64,000 bases of DNA from an uncultured Thiohalocapsa sp. GTDB lineage: Bacteria; Pseudomonadota; Gammaproteobacteria; Chromatiales; Chromatiaceae. This document shows positions 26,348 to 36,778 of this stretch, piece by piece; position 1 is the stretch's first letter; every line of letters begins with the position of its first letter. The position numbers and the translations under genes are program-made. Where the stretch lies: contig NZ_CAJXYK010000012.1 of NCBI RefSeq assembly GCF_913063425.1, forward strand, positions 1 to 64,000, read 5' to 3'. The notes beneath the pieces are model-generated. The model had not been told where the DNA came from and made no database searches. It saw only the letters and a program-made list of their open reading frames with translations.

Positions 26348-29300
26348 GCCAGTGCCCTCCCGGCGTTGTCATCCACGAGCATGGCCTCCAGCGCCCGCTC
26401 ACGCCGGCGCCGCAGCAGCCGGTGCAGCCAGTACACCAGGGCCAGGCCCGCGGCGGCCAGGGCGTAGTTCAGCGACTCCCAGAACATGCGCTGTTGACGG
26501 CCCACCGGCTCCAGCAGGCGGTTGAACTGGCCGCGACCGCGCAGTGCCAGCAGGCCCCGGTCCTCCAGCGACCATTCGACGGCGTTCTGGACGAATTCCA
26601 GGGGCTTGAGGTAGCGGCTCTGGGTGGCCTCGGTGGCGAGGCTCATGGCCGTGTCCGACAGGAAGCTGTCGGAGCCGATGACGATGAGCCGTGCCGACGG
26701 CGGCGAATGCTCCACCACCGTGGAGATGACAGGTGTGTCGGGCTCGCCGTCGCCGGCGGCGGGCTCGACGGGGGTGTCGGCGGCAAGGTCGGCGGCCGCA
26801 TCTCCGGCTGCCGGGTCGGCGGCCGCGCCGGTGTCATCGCCCGCATCGTCCGCCGGCAGCAGCGGCGAGCGCGCGCCGGCGAAGGCGGACTCGAAGCGCC
26901 CCTCCACCAGCACCGCCAGCAGCTTGCGGCCGCGGTCATCCCCCACCGGGAAGCCGAGCCGGCCGAATTGCTCGAAATTCGGCTGCATGTCCGGTGTCTC
27001 GCTGGTCCAGGCCGCCGGCGAGCTTTGGATGAGCCGGGTGACCGCGCGCTCGGCCTGTTTCTCGGCATCCAGCGTGATGGGCGAGGTCCAGTTCATGGTG
27101 ATCTGGCGCAGATTGGCGGTGATGCCGCTAGCCCCGGACAGACCGTCGTCACGCACGTCTGGGAAGTAGGGATAGTCCAGGGTCTGGATCTCCTCCACCA
27201 CGAAGCCGCCCACCTGCCGCGGCACCGGAATCGGGAAGGGCGTGTTCTGCGGGTCCATCACCAGGGCCGGGGCCATGCCCACACCATGGTGATCGAGCCA
27301 GTCCTCAAGCCCCGTCTGCGCCGGGCCGGCGCTGATCTGGCTGCCCGTCAGGTCCACGTCGAACCTTGCGCTTGCCACCATCACGGTGCCGCCCTGCATC
27401 AGGAACTGGTCCACGGCGAACTGCTGCTGCTCGTCGAGCCCCGTCGGGTCCACCACGAACAGCAGATCGGCATCCTCCGGCACCTGACCCGAGGCCAGGT
27501 CCGTCTCGGTGAGCGCGAAGCCTTCGCGCAGGGTGTCCTTGAGCAGGGTGTAGCCGGGTCCGCCGCCGCCGGGCAGCCCGGGCATGGGCGGTGGTGCCGG
27601 GTCCGGTGTGTAGAGGGCGACCGTGCGCAGGACGCCGGGGGCGAAGCGCTTGATGCCGGCCTCGATGGCCCGCGCCAGGCTTGCCTTGTCGAGCCCCTCC
27701 GGCAACGGCACGGGCACCGCGCGCTCGCCCTGCTCCAGCACCATGTAGAAATAGAAGGGCTGGGGGTCGAGCAGGCCCAGCACCAGGGGCTGGAAGCCGA
27801 AGCGCTCGTCGATCTCCTGGGCCAGCGCCGGGTCCTGATCCGGGTCGGCGATGTCCCAGGTGAAGCGCGCCCGGTCCGATGCTTGATCCGGCGCCTGATC
27901 CGTCATGCGCCCACCGCGGTTGGCCTCGGCAGCGAGCTCCTCCAGCACCGCCTCCAGGTCTTCGCGCAGCGCCGGCAGCGGCTCCGGCAGGAGCGCCGGC
28001 GGCGAGATGAAGCCGCGGAAGCGGATGGGGCCGCCGACGCCGGCGAAGGGGTCGCCGCCACCCTGGTAGCCGTAGAGCACCTTCTTGATGGTGCGGGTGA
28101 GGTCGTACTCGGGGTTGCGCAGGCGCACGTCGAGGTCGGTCTCGCCCTGGACCTTCACCTCGATGAGGTCCTGGAAGCCCAGGGTTTCGAACTGATCGCC
28201 GTACTTCACCAGGATGTCGAAATACGAGTTGACCACCCCCGCCTGGTACTTGCTCGCGGTCTGGAAGGCCACCGGGCGGATGCCGTACTGCTCGCCGGCC
28301 TCGCGCTCCAGCTCCGGCGACGTCGCTGGGTCCACGAATTCCACCTGTACATTGGCGCCGCCCACCACCTCGTACTCCCGCAGCAGGTCGCGCAGCTGCG
28401 GCACCAGGGGTGCGAGCAGCGGGTGCGTCTCGGCACTGAAATAGCCGCGGATCAGAAGCGGCTCCCGGATCTGCTCAAGATAGGTGCGGGTGGCCTCGGA
28501 GACGGTGTAGCGCTGCCCCTCGGTGAGATCGGCGCGGGCCGTGCCCACCTGCTGCAGCCACAGGTTGGCGGCGATGAGGTTGGCCGCCGCCAGCAGGGTG
28601 ACGAGCGTCCAGCGGTGGTGGTCGGTGCGCTGCGCGCTGTCCGCCGCCCAGCGCAGCCGCTCCAGGCTGTGGACACAGAGCGCCAGGAATACCGCCGTCA
28701 GGCTCAGGTAGTAGTACAGGTCGCGCAGGTCGATGACGCCGCGGGTGATCGACTCGAAGCGCGAGCCGGTGCCGAACAGCCGCAGCACCTCACCGGCGCC
28801 ATGACCGAACAGCCCCGTCAGCGCCGGCGAGCCGATGAGATAAAACAGGGCACAGAGCAGCACGGTGCCGATGAGCGCGACGATGGGGTTGTCCGTGCGC
28901 GCGGAGACGAAGAGGCCAATGGCGATGTAGGCCGCCGCCAGCAGCAGGGTCGCCAGATAAGCCCCGAGCACCGGCCCCCAGTCCAGCGGCCCGAGGATGG
29001 ACACGGTCACCGGCAGGGGCAGCGTCAGCGCAAGCGCCACCGTCACCAGCGCCAGCGCGGCCTGGAACTTGGCCAGCACCAGCTTCCAGGTGGGCACCGG
29101 CAGGGTTGCGAGAACCTCCAGGGTGCCGGCGCGGCGCTCCTCGCTCCACAGGCGCATGGTGAGCGCGGCGGCGAGGAAGATCAGCAGCACCGGCATCCAG
29201 TCGAACAGCGGCCGGGTGTCCGCGAGGTTGCGGGCGAAGAAGGCATCTACCCAGAAGAAGACGAAGAGACAGGCCGCCAAAAAGGCGCCGATGAAGAGAT

Positions 29301-29364
29301 ACGCCACCGGCGAGCCGAAGAAGCTGGACAGCTCCTTGCGGGTCACGTGCAGGATGTCAGCCAT
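26344..29364 (-). CDS. fused GldF-GldG-like ABC permease/auxiliary protein
   Basis: A 1006-residue protein. Residues 1-240 are an ABC-2 permease (MADILHVTRKELSSFFGSPV AYLFIG, MRLWSEERRAGTLEVLATLP) with about six helices. After a further helix near residue 260, residues 280-900 are the GldG-like periplasmic part (YTVSEATRTYLEQIREPLLI, DVRLRNPEYDLTRTIKKVLY, DLLFVVDPTGLDEQQQFAVD). A final helix lies near the C-terminus (SLNYALAAAGLALVYWLHRL) followed by Arg-rich residues. GldF and GldG are separate proteins in Bacteroidetes; here they are one chain. The gene overlaps the ATPase gene (8 bases) and DUF4340 gene (4 bases), forming one transcription unit. Confidence 0.88.
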   Translation of the reverse strand: MADILHVTRKELSSFFGSPVAYLFIGAFLAACLFVFFWVDAFFARNLADTRPLFDWMPVLLIFLAAALTMRLWSEERRAGTLEVLATLPVPTWKLVLAKFQAALALVTVALALTLPLPVTVSILGPLDWGPVLGAYLATLLLAAAYIAIGLFVSARTDNPIVALIGTVLLCALFYLIGSPALTGLFGHGAGEVLRLFGTGSRFESITRGVIDLRDLYYYLSLTAVFLALCVHSLERLRWAADSAQRTDHHRWTLVTLLAAANLIAANLWLQQVGTARADLTEGQRYTVSEATRTYLEQIREPLLIRGYFSAETHPLLAPLVPQLRDLLREYEVVGGANVQVEFVDPATSPELEREAGEQYGIRPVAFQTASKYQAGVVNSYFDILVKYGDQFETLGFQDLIEVKVQGETDLDVRLRNPEYDLTRTIKKVLYGYQGGGDPFAGVGGPIRFRGFISPPALLPEPLPALREDLEAVLEELAAEANRGGRMTDQAPDQASDRARFTWDIADPDQDPALAQEIDERFGFQPLVLGLLDPQPFYFYMVLEQGERAVPVPLPEGLDKASLARAIEAGIKRFAPGVLRTVALYTPDPAPPPMPGLPGGGGPGYTLLKDTLREGFALTETDLASGQVPEDADLLFVVDPTGLDEQQQFAVDQFLMQGGTVMVASARFDVDLTGSQISAGPAQTGLEDWLDHHGVGMAPALVMDPQNTPFPIPVPRQVGGFVVEEIQTLDYPYFPDVRDDGLSGASGITANLRQITMNWTSPITLDAEKQAERAVTRLIQSSPAAWTSETPDMQPNFEQFGRLGFPVGDDRGRKLLAVLVEGRFESAFAGARSPLLPADDAGDDTGAAADPAAGDAAADLAADTPVEPAAGDGEPDTPVISTVVEHSPPSARLIVIGSDSFLSDTAMSLATEATQSRYLKPLEFVQNAVEWSLEDRGLLALRGRGQFNRLLEPVGRQQRMFWESLNYALAAAGLALVYWLHRLLRRRRERALEAMLVDDNAGRALA

Positions 29365-30322
29365 GGGTCGCCACCTCCTGCGTCGACGCCGCGGCGCCTG
29401 CCGCGCCCCCCTCCGCGATCTGCCCGAACACGGCCTCCAGGTCGTGGCGCTCGCGCGCCAGGGCGTAGAGCGCCCAGCCGCGCTCGGCGACGGCCACCGC
29501 CACCCGTGGTGCGGCGGCGTCGGGGTCCTCGGTGGTGAGCGCGAAATCGCGCCGGACGCCCTCCTCGCCGATGTGGTCCACGGCGCTGATGCCGGGCAGC
29601 GCACCCAGCGCCTCGCGCACCTCGCCCGGCTGGCGGTCCAGCGTCACCCGCAGCCGCGGGGTCGCGCCGATGGCGCCGATGGCGCTGTCCAGCGCGAGCT
29701 GCCCGGCACGCATGATGAGCACCCGGCCGCAGATGGCCTCCACCTCCTGCAGGATGTGGGTGGAGACGATCACCGTCGCATGGCCCGCCTGCTCGCGGAT
29801 CAGCGCGCGCATGTGCTGGATCTGCGAGGGGTCAAGCCCGTTGGTGGGCTCGTCCAGGATGAGCACGTCCGGCTCGTGCAGCAGGGCCGAGGCCACGCCC
29901 AGGCGCTGGCGGTAGCCGCGGGAGAGCGTCGCCACCGTCGCCGTCGCCTTGGGGCCGAGCCCGGTGCGCTCCACGGCGCGGCGGATGGCCGCCGGGCGCT
30001 GCCGCGGCGCAATGCCGTGCAGGGCGCCCTGGTAGTCCAGATGCTCCAGCACCGTCACGTCCGGATACAGTGGGCAGTTCTCCGGCAGGTAGCCGATCCT
30101 GCGCTGCACCTCACGCCGCCGGGCGGCGATGTCCTGCCCGTCGATGCGGATGCTGCCGCCGCTCGGCTCCAGAAAGCCGGTGAGCATCTTCATGATGGTG
30201 GTCTTGCCGGCGCCGTTGTGGCCCAGCAGACCAACGATCTCGCGGCGACCGATGTCGAAAGACACCGCATCCACCGCCTTGAGCGCGCCGTAGCTGCGGC
30301 TCAGGTCGCGTACTTCGATCAT
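29357..30322 (-). CDS. GldA-like ABC transporter ATP-binding protein
   Basis: A 321-residue ATPase: MIEVRDLSRSYGALKAVDAV, Walker A GLLGHNGAGKTT, signature region TLSRGYRQRLG (LSRGY replaces LSGGQ, usual in this group), Walker B VLILDEPTNGLDPSQ and switch His in STHILQEVEAIC. The C-terminal 90 residues are the regulatory extension. It is the first gene of the operon with the fused permease and DUF4340 protein. The start ATG at 30322 gives the family's normal N-terminus. Confidence 0.9.
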   Translation of the reverse strand: MIEVRDLSRSYGALKAVDAVSFDIGRREIVGLLGHNGAGKTTIMKMLTGFLEPSGGSIRIDGQDIAARRREVQRRIGYLPENCPLYPDVTVLEHLDYQGALHGIAPRQRPAAIRRAVERTGLGPKATATVATLSRGYRQRLGVASALLHEPDVLILDEPTNGLDPSQIQHMRALIREQAGHATVIVSTHILQEVEAICGRVLIMRAGQLALDSAIGAIGATPRLRVTLDRQPGEVREALGALPGISAVDHIGEEGVRRDFALTTEDPDAAAPRVAVAVAERGWALYALARERHDLEAVFGQIAEGGAAGAAASTQEVATHG

Positions 30323-30633
30323 GTTCGCACTTACCGTGTTGCAGCCGTTCAGTCCAATGATCGAGATGGGTTGCCTGGATGCCCTGCCGGCGCCGGCCCG
30401 AAACGGCGACGCCGCCTGGGCGGCACGGCACGCACCCCTGTCCGGCCGGCGGTGGAGGCTGGCACAGCTGCCCGCAATCGGCGGCTTGATTCCTCATGCC
30501 CGCCGGTGAGCGGCCCGGGCGCTGGCCATCTGGATGCTGGTGCTGTGCACCGGCCTGACGCCGCCCCCGCCAGGGCGGCGGGATTTCACAGCAGCAGGGG
30601 CGCCGCCCGCAAGGGGCGGCGAATGACGATTTG
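30323..30633. other. intergenic spacer
   Basis: About 310 bases upstream of the ABC operon and downstream of the minus-strand gene at 30634. No gene supported. The promoter of the ABC operon should lie in its first half, but no consensus is evident. Confidence 0.35.
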
Positions 30634-31827
30634 TTAAGGCATGCACTCCAGGTGCACGGTGAAGCCGGCGGCCCGGCGGCGCACCTCTTCGAGCGTGAGG
30701 CGGCCGAGGGCAGCGGCGCTGTAGAAGGCGACGCCCGCATCCGCAAGGAAGCGCCGCAGCACCGGCGCCGGCACCGCCGCGAAGGTCCCGGCATCGGCAC
30801 CCGCCACGGTGACGCCGGCCACGAGCCCGCCGCTGCCGATGAGGGGTGCACCCAGCCGCGCCGGCCCGTCGGGCAGGCTGATGGGGAGGGCAGACTCAGG
30901 AACGGGCAGCCCGGATGTCGCCGCGCCCTGGCGCCCGGCCGGCGCGGATGCCGAACCGCGCCCGGCGCCGTCACCCGCCGCAGCGTCCGACGGTGCCACA
31001 TCCATGACGCTTACCTCCCCCGTCAGCACCCCTCGCAGCGGCAGGCTCGCCGCAAACAGGCGCTGCGCCTCGACCCCGTCGGCGTCCGTGAGCACGGCCG
31101 GGCGCCCATGCAGGCCGTCCGCCACCAAAACGGCGAGGTCCAGGGCCGGGGCGCGCCGCAGCACCCGCGCATCCTGCCAGGCACCATCGCGATAGGCGCG
31201 CAGCCCGCGGCACTCCGCAATGAGCCGGTCCGCCGTCAGCACCATGCCCTGTGGATTCAGCAGGATGCCGCTGCCGGCGCTGCGCCGCAGGCCATCGGCG
31301 CCGCCGGGGGCGCCGCGCTCGAACTCGAAGCGCCCGCGCAGACACTGCTGCGCAGCCGAATCCGCAATGCTTGCCGGCTCCACCGCACCCCGACCGGCGA
31401 AGGCGAACACATGGTTGATGATCTCCAGCGCATCGTCGCCGATGATGCGCCGGCTGCCCGTACCGGCGCTGCTGCCGTAGCGCGCGGTGACGCCGGCGGG
31501 GTCTGCCCGACCGCCCAGCACGGCTACCGTGCGGTCGAGTCCGACCCCCTGGCGCATGGCCACCGCCAGCTCCAGCGCAAAGGCGCGCACCCGCTCACAG
31601 AGCACGTCGCCCTGCGCGGCGCCGCTGCCGTCGGCGGCTGCCTCCGCAGCCGCGCTGACGCGGCGTGGGGTCGCCCCAGGTGGCGCCTGGCAGGCAGTCT
31701 GCGAATAGGTCACATTGCCGTCGGCGTCCACGCATTTGTGCATACCTGCCGCCAGCGGGGCACCGAAGCAGCAGAGCAGCAGCGCTGTCGAACAACTCCG
31801 CAGCCACATGGTCGAGACCGGTCCCAT
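30634..31827 (-). CDS. DUF4124 protein with degenerate trypsin-like domain
   Basis: A protein of about 397 residues. After a signal peptide (MWLRSCSTALLLCCFGAPLA) comes a DUF4124 motif (MHKCVDADGNVTYSQTACQA). The second half has the layout of a trypsin-like fold (SGILLNPQGMVLTADRLIAE, LDLAVLVADG, RLGAPLIGSGGLVAGVTVAG). The His of the triad is replaced (TADRLI where proteases have TAAHV), and the Ser motif GNSGGP reads GAPLIGSGG, so it is probably not a protease. Starts at 31827 or 31809 are possible; 31809 fits the signal peptide best. A role in binding rather than cleavage is inferred. Confidence 0.7.
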   Translation of the reverse strand: MGPVSTMWLRSCSTALLLCCFGAPLAAGMHKCVDADGNVTYSQTACQAPPGATPRRVSAAAEAAADGSGAAQGDVLCERVRAFALELAVAMRQGVGLDRTVAVLGGRADPAGVTARYGSSAGTGSRRIIGDDALEIINHVFAFAGRGAVEPASIADSAAQQCLRGRFEFERGAPGGADGLRRSAGSGILLNPQGMVLTADRLIAECRGLRAYRDGAWQDARVLRRAPALDLAVLVADGLHGRPAVLTDADGVEAQRLFAASLPLRGVLTGEVSVMDVAPSDAAAGDGAGRGSASAPAGRQGAATSGLPVPESALPISLPDGPARLGAPLIGSGGLVAGVTVAGADAGTFAAVPAPVLRRFLADAGVAFYSAAALGRLTLEEVRRRAAGFTVHLECMP

Positions 31828-31984
31828 CGAAGTGATGCGCCGATTGTCGCATGCCGGCCGGCGAAAAGGCGGCGCCCGCCCAAGATTCAGGCGGCGCGAG
31901 TGGGCGGGACCCGCGTGCGGCGGGCGAATCGGGCTTGCAGATTGCAGAGCGCCGACTTCCCGTGTACCCGCGCTCACCGCAGCT

Positions 31985-32115
31985 CCCTGGGGGCGCCGAC
32001 TTCCAGTCGGCCCGCGCCCGCCGCAGCCCCCTGGGGGCGCCGACTTCCAGTCGGCCCGCGCCGGCCGCAGCCCCCTGGGGGCGCCGACTTCCAGTCGGCC
32101 CGCGCCGGCGGCGGG
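31985..32115. repeat. three tandem units of GGGGGCGCCGACTTCCAGTC
   Basis: Units of about 51 bases with GCCGACTTCCAGTCGGC palindromes and CCCTGGGGGCG linkers, repeated three times (about 31990, 32035, 32085). They match the palindromes near 18.9 kb. Confidence 0.85.
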
Positions 32116-32204
32116 GTCGATCACCATCGCGGGCACGTCATGCAGTGGTTGGATTGCCGCTTGTCCGCAGGCTCGAACAACTGATCGGCCGGTGGACGCC
32201 GGCG

Positions 32205-32433
32205 CGGTGTTGCGCCGAGTGAAACTCGGCGTCCCCAGGGGCGCGGTGTTGCGCCGAGTGAAACTCGGCGTCTCCAGGGGTGCAGTGTTGCGCCGAGTGA
32301 AACTCGGCGTCCCCAGGGGCACGGCGTTGCGCCGAGTGAAACTCGGCGTCCCCAGGGGCGCGGTGTTGCGCCGAGTGAAACTCGGCGTCCCCAGGGGTGC
32401 GGTGTTGCGCCGAGTGAAACTCGGCGTCCCCGC
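32205..32433. repeat. six-copy 39-bp tandem repeat with hairpin GCCGAGTGAAACTCGGC
   Basis: Six copies with a period of exactly 39 bases (hairpins beginning near 32214, 32253, 32292, 32331, 32370, 32409). Each unit has a 7-bp stem, GCCGAGT/ACTCGGC, with a GAA loop, then GTCCCCAGGGGCGCGGTGTT. A few substitutions separate the units. Because 39 is a multiple of 3, frames stay open on both strands and give false repetitive proteins. It lies between the degenerate protease gene and adk, 50 bases from the adk stop, and could act as a transcription or mRNA-stability barrier. Confidence 0.95.
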
Positions 32434-32479
32434 GGTGGGCGAGGTGGGCTGTGCGGCCTGAGCAGCGCCGCGGGCGGGG

Positions 32480-33505
<1,026 letters not shown>

Positions 33506-33566
33506 CGCGCTGAAACTGCCGCGCCGGTTTGTGCGCGTCAACCCCAGCCCGGCAGAGGACACCGGC

Positions 33567-35255
33567 ATGCAGATCTTCAACCAGATCAGGCTCGACAACA
33601 CCAAGGGCGATCTCTTCGGCGGTGTCACGGCCGCGGTCATCGCGCTGCCCATGGCGCTCGCCTTCGGTGTCGCCTCCGGTGCCGGCGCGGAGGCCGGGCT
33701 CTACGGCGCCGTGCTGGTGGGCCTGTTCGCGGCGCTGTTCGGCGGCACACCGACGCTGATCTCCGAGCCCACCGGGCCCATGACCGTCGTCTTCACGGCC
33801 GTCATCACCACCATGGTGGCCGCGAACCCTGAGAACGGCATGGCCATGGCCTTCACCACGGTCATGATGACAGGGCTGTTCCAAGTCCTGTTCGGCCTGC
33901 TGAAGCTCGGCCGGTACGTGACCATGATGCCCTATACGGTCATCTCCGGGTTCATGTCGGGCATCGGCTTCATCCTGATCATCATCCAGCTGCCGCCGCT
34001 GCTCGGCTTCGCGTCCCCGGGCGGCGGTGTCCTCGGCTCGCTCACTGCGCTGCCGGAGCTGATTGCCAGGGTCAACGTCGGCGAGGCGGCCCTAGGCGGC
34101 CTGGCGCTTGCCATCCTGGTCCTGATGCCGCGCGGCTGGCGGCGCTTCGTGCCGCCGCAGCTGCTGGCGCTGGTGGTGGGCACGCTGCTCGCCATGTTCG
34201 TGCTCGGCAGCGGCTCCTACCGCGCCATCGGCGAGGTGCCGGGGGGACTGCCGAGCCTCCAGATGCCCACCTTCAGCGCGGAGCAATGGCAGGTGATGGT
34301 CATCGATGCCCTGGTGCTGGCGCTGCTCGGCTCCATCGACGCCCTGCTGACCTCCGTCATCGCGGACAGCCTCACGCGCACCCAGCACAACTCCGACAAG
34401 GAGCTCATAGGCCAGGGTTTCGGCAACCTGGCCTCGGGCCTGTTCGGCGGCCTGCCCGGGGCCGGCGCCACCATGGGCACGGTGGTGAACATCCAGACCG
34501 GCGCACGCACGGCCCTGTCCGGCCTCACCCGGGCGCTGATCCTGGCGGTGGTGGTGTTCGGCGCGAGCGCCATGGTGGAGCCCATCCCCAAGGCGGTGCT
34601 GGCGGGCATCGCCATCAAGGTGGGTATCGACATCATCGACTGGGGCTTCCTGCGGCGCGCGCAGCGGGTGTCCATGCGCGGGGCGCTCATCATGTACGGC
34701 GTCATCCTGATGACGGTGTTCGTGGACCTCATCACCGCCGTCGGCATCGGGCTCTTCGTCGCCAACGTGCTCACCATCCGTCGGCTCGCCGACCTGCAGT
34801 CGGAGGGCGTGAAGCTGTTGGGACTGCCGGGACAGGAGCCGGGAGCCCGCTGCACCGAGGGCACCGAGGCCACCGAGGAAGAGCGCAAGATCCTCGACGA
34901 CCCGGGCAACGGCATCGCCCTGCTCTGCCTGAGCGGCCCGCTCATCTTCGGCGCCGCCAAGGCCATCACCCGCCAGCAGCACGAGATCGCCGAGGCCAAG
35001 AGCCTGGTGGTGGACCTCACCGATGTGCCGCACCTGGGTGTGACCACGTCGCTGGCCATCGAGGCCGCCGTGCGCGACGCCGTTGCGCACAACTGCCGCG
35101 TCTACTTTGCCGGGCTGCACCCGCAGCCCCGCAAGCGGCTCCTGAGCCTGCGCCTGGAGCGACTCGTGCCCACGGACAATTGGATCGACAAGCGCGCCGA
35201 TGCGCTGAAGCGCGCGGTGGCGGAGCGGGCCGGGCAGTCCGTGTCGTCCACCTGA
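33567..35255 (+). CDS. bicA: SulP-family bicarbonate transporter (BicA-like)
   Basis: A 562-residue SulP/SLC26 transporter. MQIFNQIRLDNTKGDLFGGV, AVIALPMALAFGVASGAGAE, GGTPTLISEPTGPMTVVFTA, MMPYTVISGFMSGIG and SVIADSLTRTQHNSDKELIG agree closely with cyanobacterial BicA, a low-affinity, high-flux Na+-dependent HCO3- importer. About 12-14 helices cover residues 20-425. A STAS domain covers about 450-550 (GNGIALLCLSGPLIFGAAKA, VVDLTDVPHLGVTTSLAIEA). AGAGGA sits about 9 bases before ATG 33567. The beta-carbonic anhydrase gene follows at 36125, which supports a carbon-supply role. Confidence 0.88.
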   Translation: MQIFNQIRLDNTKGDLFGGVTAAVIALPMALAFGVASGAGAEAGLYGAVLVGLFAALFGGTPTLISEPTGPMTVVFTAVITTMVAANPENGMAMAFTTVMMTGLFQVLFGLLKLGRYVTMMPYTVISGFMSGIGFILIIIQLPPLLGFASPGGGVLGSLTALPELIARVNVGEAALGGLALAILVLMPRGWRRFVPPQLLALVVGTLLAMFVLGSGSYRAIGEVPGGLPSLQMPTFSAEQWQVMVIDALVLALLGSIDALLTSVIADSLTRTQHNSDKELIGQGFGNLASGLFGGLPGAGATMGTVVNIQTGARTALSGLTRALILAVVVFGASAMVEPIPKAVLAGIAIKVGIDIIDWGFLRRAQRVSMRGALIMYGVILMTVFVDLITAVGIGLFVANVLTIRRLADLQSEGVKLLGLPGQEPGARCTEGTEATEEERKILDDPGNGIALLCLSGPLIFGAAKAITRQQHEIAEAKSLVVDLTDVPHLGVTTSLAIEAAVRDAVAHNCRVYFAGLHPQPRKRLLSLRLERLVPTDNWIDKRADALKRAVAERAGQSVSST

Positions 35256-35276
35256 GCCGGCGGCCGCGTCCGGTGC

Positions 35277-35852
35277 GTGTACAGCCGGACGCCTCGGCCC
35301 GTGCTGCGCGCCGACCGCGACAGACGCGAGCCGCTCCGGCACGCCTGCGGCCCCGGCTCGCCGACGCAGCGCCGCAGCGACCCCAGCACCTCCGGCGCCA
35401 AGCTGCACGGCAAGCTCGCCAAGCTGCGAGACCGCTTGGCGCACGACGTGGACATCAACGTCACCGGGCAGGCGCTCACCATGCCCGTGGCCATCCTGCA
35501 CGGCGATGCGGACTGGGTGGTGCCCGAGGCCCAGTGGGATACGCCTTTCGGCGCCACCAAGACCGAGCACAAGCGCCTGTTCCTGTCCCTCACCGACACT
35601 CACGGCTGCCCCGGCCATTACGCCAATCACGAACAGGCCACCACCGATACCAGCTTCTTCCCGCCGCTGCTGGCGCTGCTGCTGCTCGACGGCGTCGGTG
35701 CCGTGGACGACCTGGACTGGCGCTACCTCTGGTCCGCGCTGGACCGCGTTATCCGTGACGGCGTAGGGGCAGATCAGCTCACCTTCGACCTCGGCACCTG
35801 GTCCGACGGGCAGCCGGTGAAACCAGTGAGCGTCTACCTGTCGGGGAGCTGA
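35277..35852 (+). pseudogene. C-terminal remnant, possibly alpha/beta-hydrolase fold
   Basis: The credible part begins near 35400: DINVTGQALTMPVAILHGDA, DWVVPEAQWDTPFGATKTEH, DTHGCPGHYANHEQATTDTS and LTFDLGTWSDGQPVKPVSVY. ILHGDADWVVP resembles the Asp loop, and the DTHG/GHYANHE region could hold the His, of an alpha/beta hydrolase; the nucleophile elbow is absent. The first 40 residues are Arg-rich and not protein-like. It may be a small separate protein; I cannot assign it firmly. Confidence 0.35.
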
Positions 35853-36124
35853 GGCGTGCCCCGCCCTGGATGCGCGCCAAGCAGCGCAGACCCTGAGCCC
35901 ACCGCTCAATACCACTCGAAAGCTCATGATGGTGCCGGGCTGTTCCGTGGTGGTGCCGTCGCTCAGGCTGCCGAGGCCGGGCAGGCCCGTGGCCACGGCG
36001 CCGGGGATAGGCTGCCGGCGGTGCGTCCGGCTGACCGTCCTGCCCCCTGCCCTTCCACGCCCCGTTCATCGACAATGCGCGGCAACCATCGCGAGCTTCG
36101 CAGTCCTGAAGGAGGACTCCGCCC

Positions 36125-36778
36125 GTGAAGACCCTGCCCCACCTGTTCGACAACAACCGCGCCTGGGCTGCGTCCGTCAAGGGCGATGACCCGGACTTCT
36201 TTGCCCGTCTGGCGCGGCAGCAGGCGCCAAGGCTGTTGTGGATCGGCTGCTCCGACAGCCGGGTGCCGGCCAATGAGATCATCGGGCTGGCGCCGGGCGA
36301 TGTCTTCGTGCACCGCAACATTGCCAACCTGGTGGTGCATTCGGACCTGAACTGCCTGTCCGTGATCCAGTACGCCGTGGACGTGCTGCAGGTGGAGCAC
36401 ATCATCGTCTGCGGGCACTACGGCTGCGGGGGCGTCAAGGCGGCGCTGGAGCCGCAGGATCACGGCCTCATCGACAACTGGCTCAGGCACATCCGCAACG
36501 TCGGCCGCTTCCATGCCGACGCTTTGGCGGAATTGGCCTCGGGCCAGCGCCTGGACCGGCTGTGCGAGCTCAATGTCACGGAGCAGGTGACCAACGTCTG
36601 CAACACCACCATCGTCAAGCACGCCTGGGAGCAAGGCCGGCGGCTGGTGGTGCATGGCTGGATCTACAGCATTGCCGACGGCATCCTGCGTCAGCAGGTG
36701 CCGGAGATCGACTCGCTGCAGGCTCTCGCCGCAGCGCGTTGCGACGATGCGGGGTGGGTGGTGGGCACGCCGGGCTGA
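36125..36778 (+). CDS. can: beta-class carbonic anhydrase
   Basis: A 217-residue beta-carbonic anhydrase (CO2 + H2O to HCO3- + H+). Zinc ligands Cys42 (GCSDSRVPAN), His98 and Cys101 (CGHYGCGG), with the Asp44-Arg46 dyad. VFVHRNIANLVVHSDLNCLS and VVHGWIYSIADGIL are typical of the Can (YadF)-type proteobacterial enzyme. The start is GTG at 36125 with a good GGAGG 9 bases upstream (36111-36115). It lies downstream of bicA in the same direction with a roughly 870-base spacer, so it probably has its own promoter. Confidence 0.95.
   Translation: MKTLPHLFDNNRAWAASVKGDDPDFFARLARQQAPRLLWIGCSDSRVPANEIIGLAPGDVFVHRNIANLVVHSDLNCLSVIQYAVDVLQVEHIIVCGHYGCGGVKAALEPQDHGLIDNWLRHIRNVGRFHADALAELASGQRLDRLCELNVTEQVTNVCNTTIVKHAWEQGRRLVVHGWIYSIADGILRQQVPEIDSLQALAAARCDDAGWVVGTPG

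Noticed and set aside
26422-29538. Very long open frame on the plus strand opposite the fused GldF-GldG gene
   Set aside because: It is Gln/His/Arg-rich, has no recognisable domain, and lies wholly antisense to a well-supported gene; high GC keeps such frames open. The same holds for long frames opposite the RND permease (38227-40416) and the mrp operon (45527-48073).
32205-32433. CRISPR-like regular repeats
   Set aside because: The repeats are directly adjacent, with no unique spacers, the whole 39-base unit is conserved, and no cas genes are present.
31715-32461. Open frame with a repeating VLRRVKLGVPRGA peptide
   Set aside because: It is the translation of the 39-base tandem array, whose period is a multiple of 3. 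The opposite strand gives an equally open repetitive frame, so neither is likely to be a protein.
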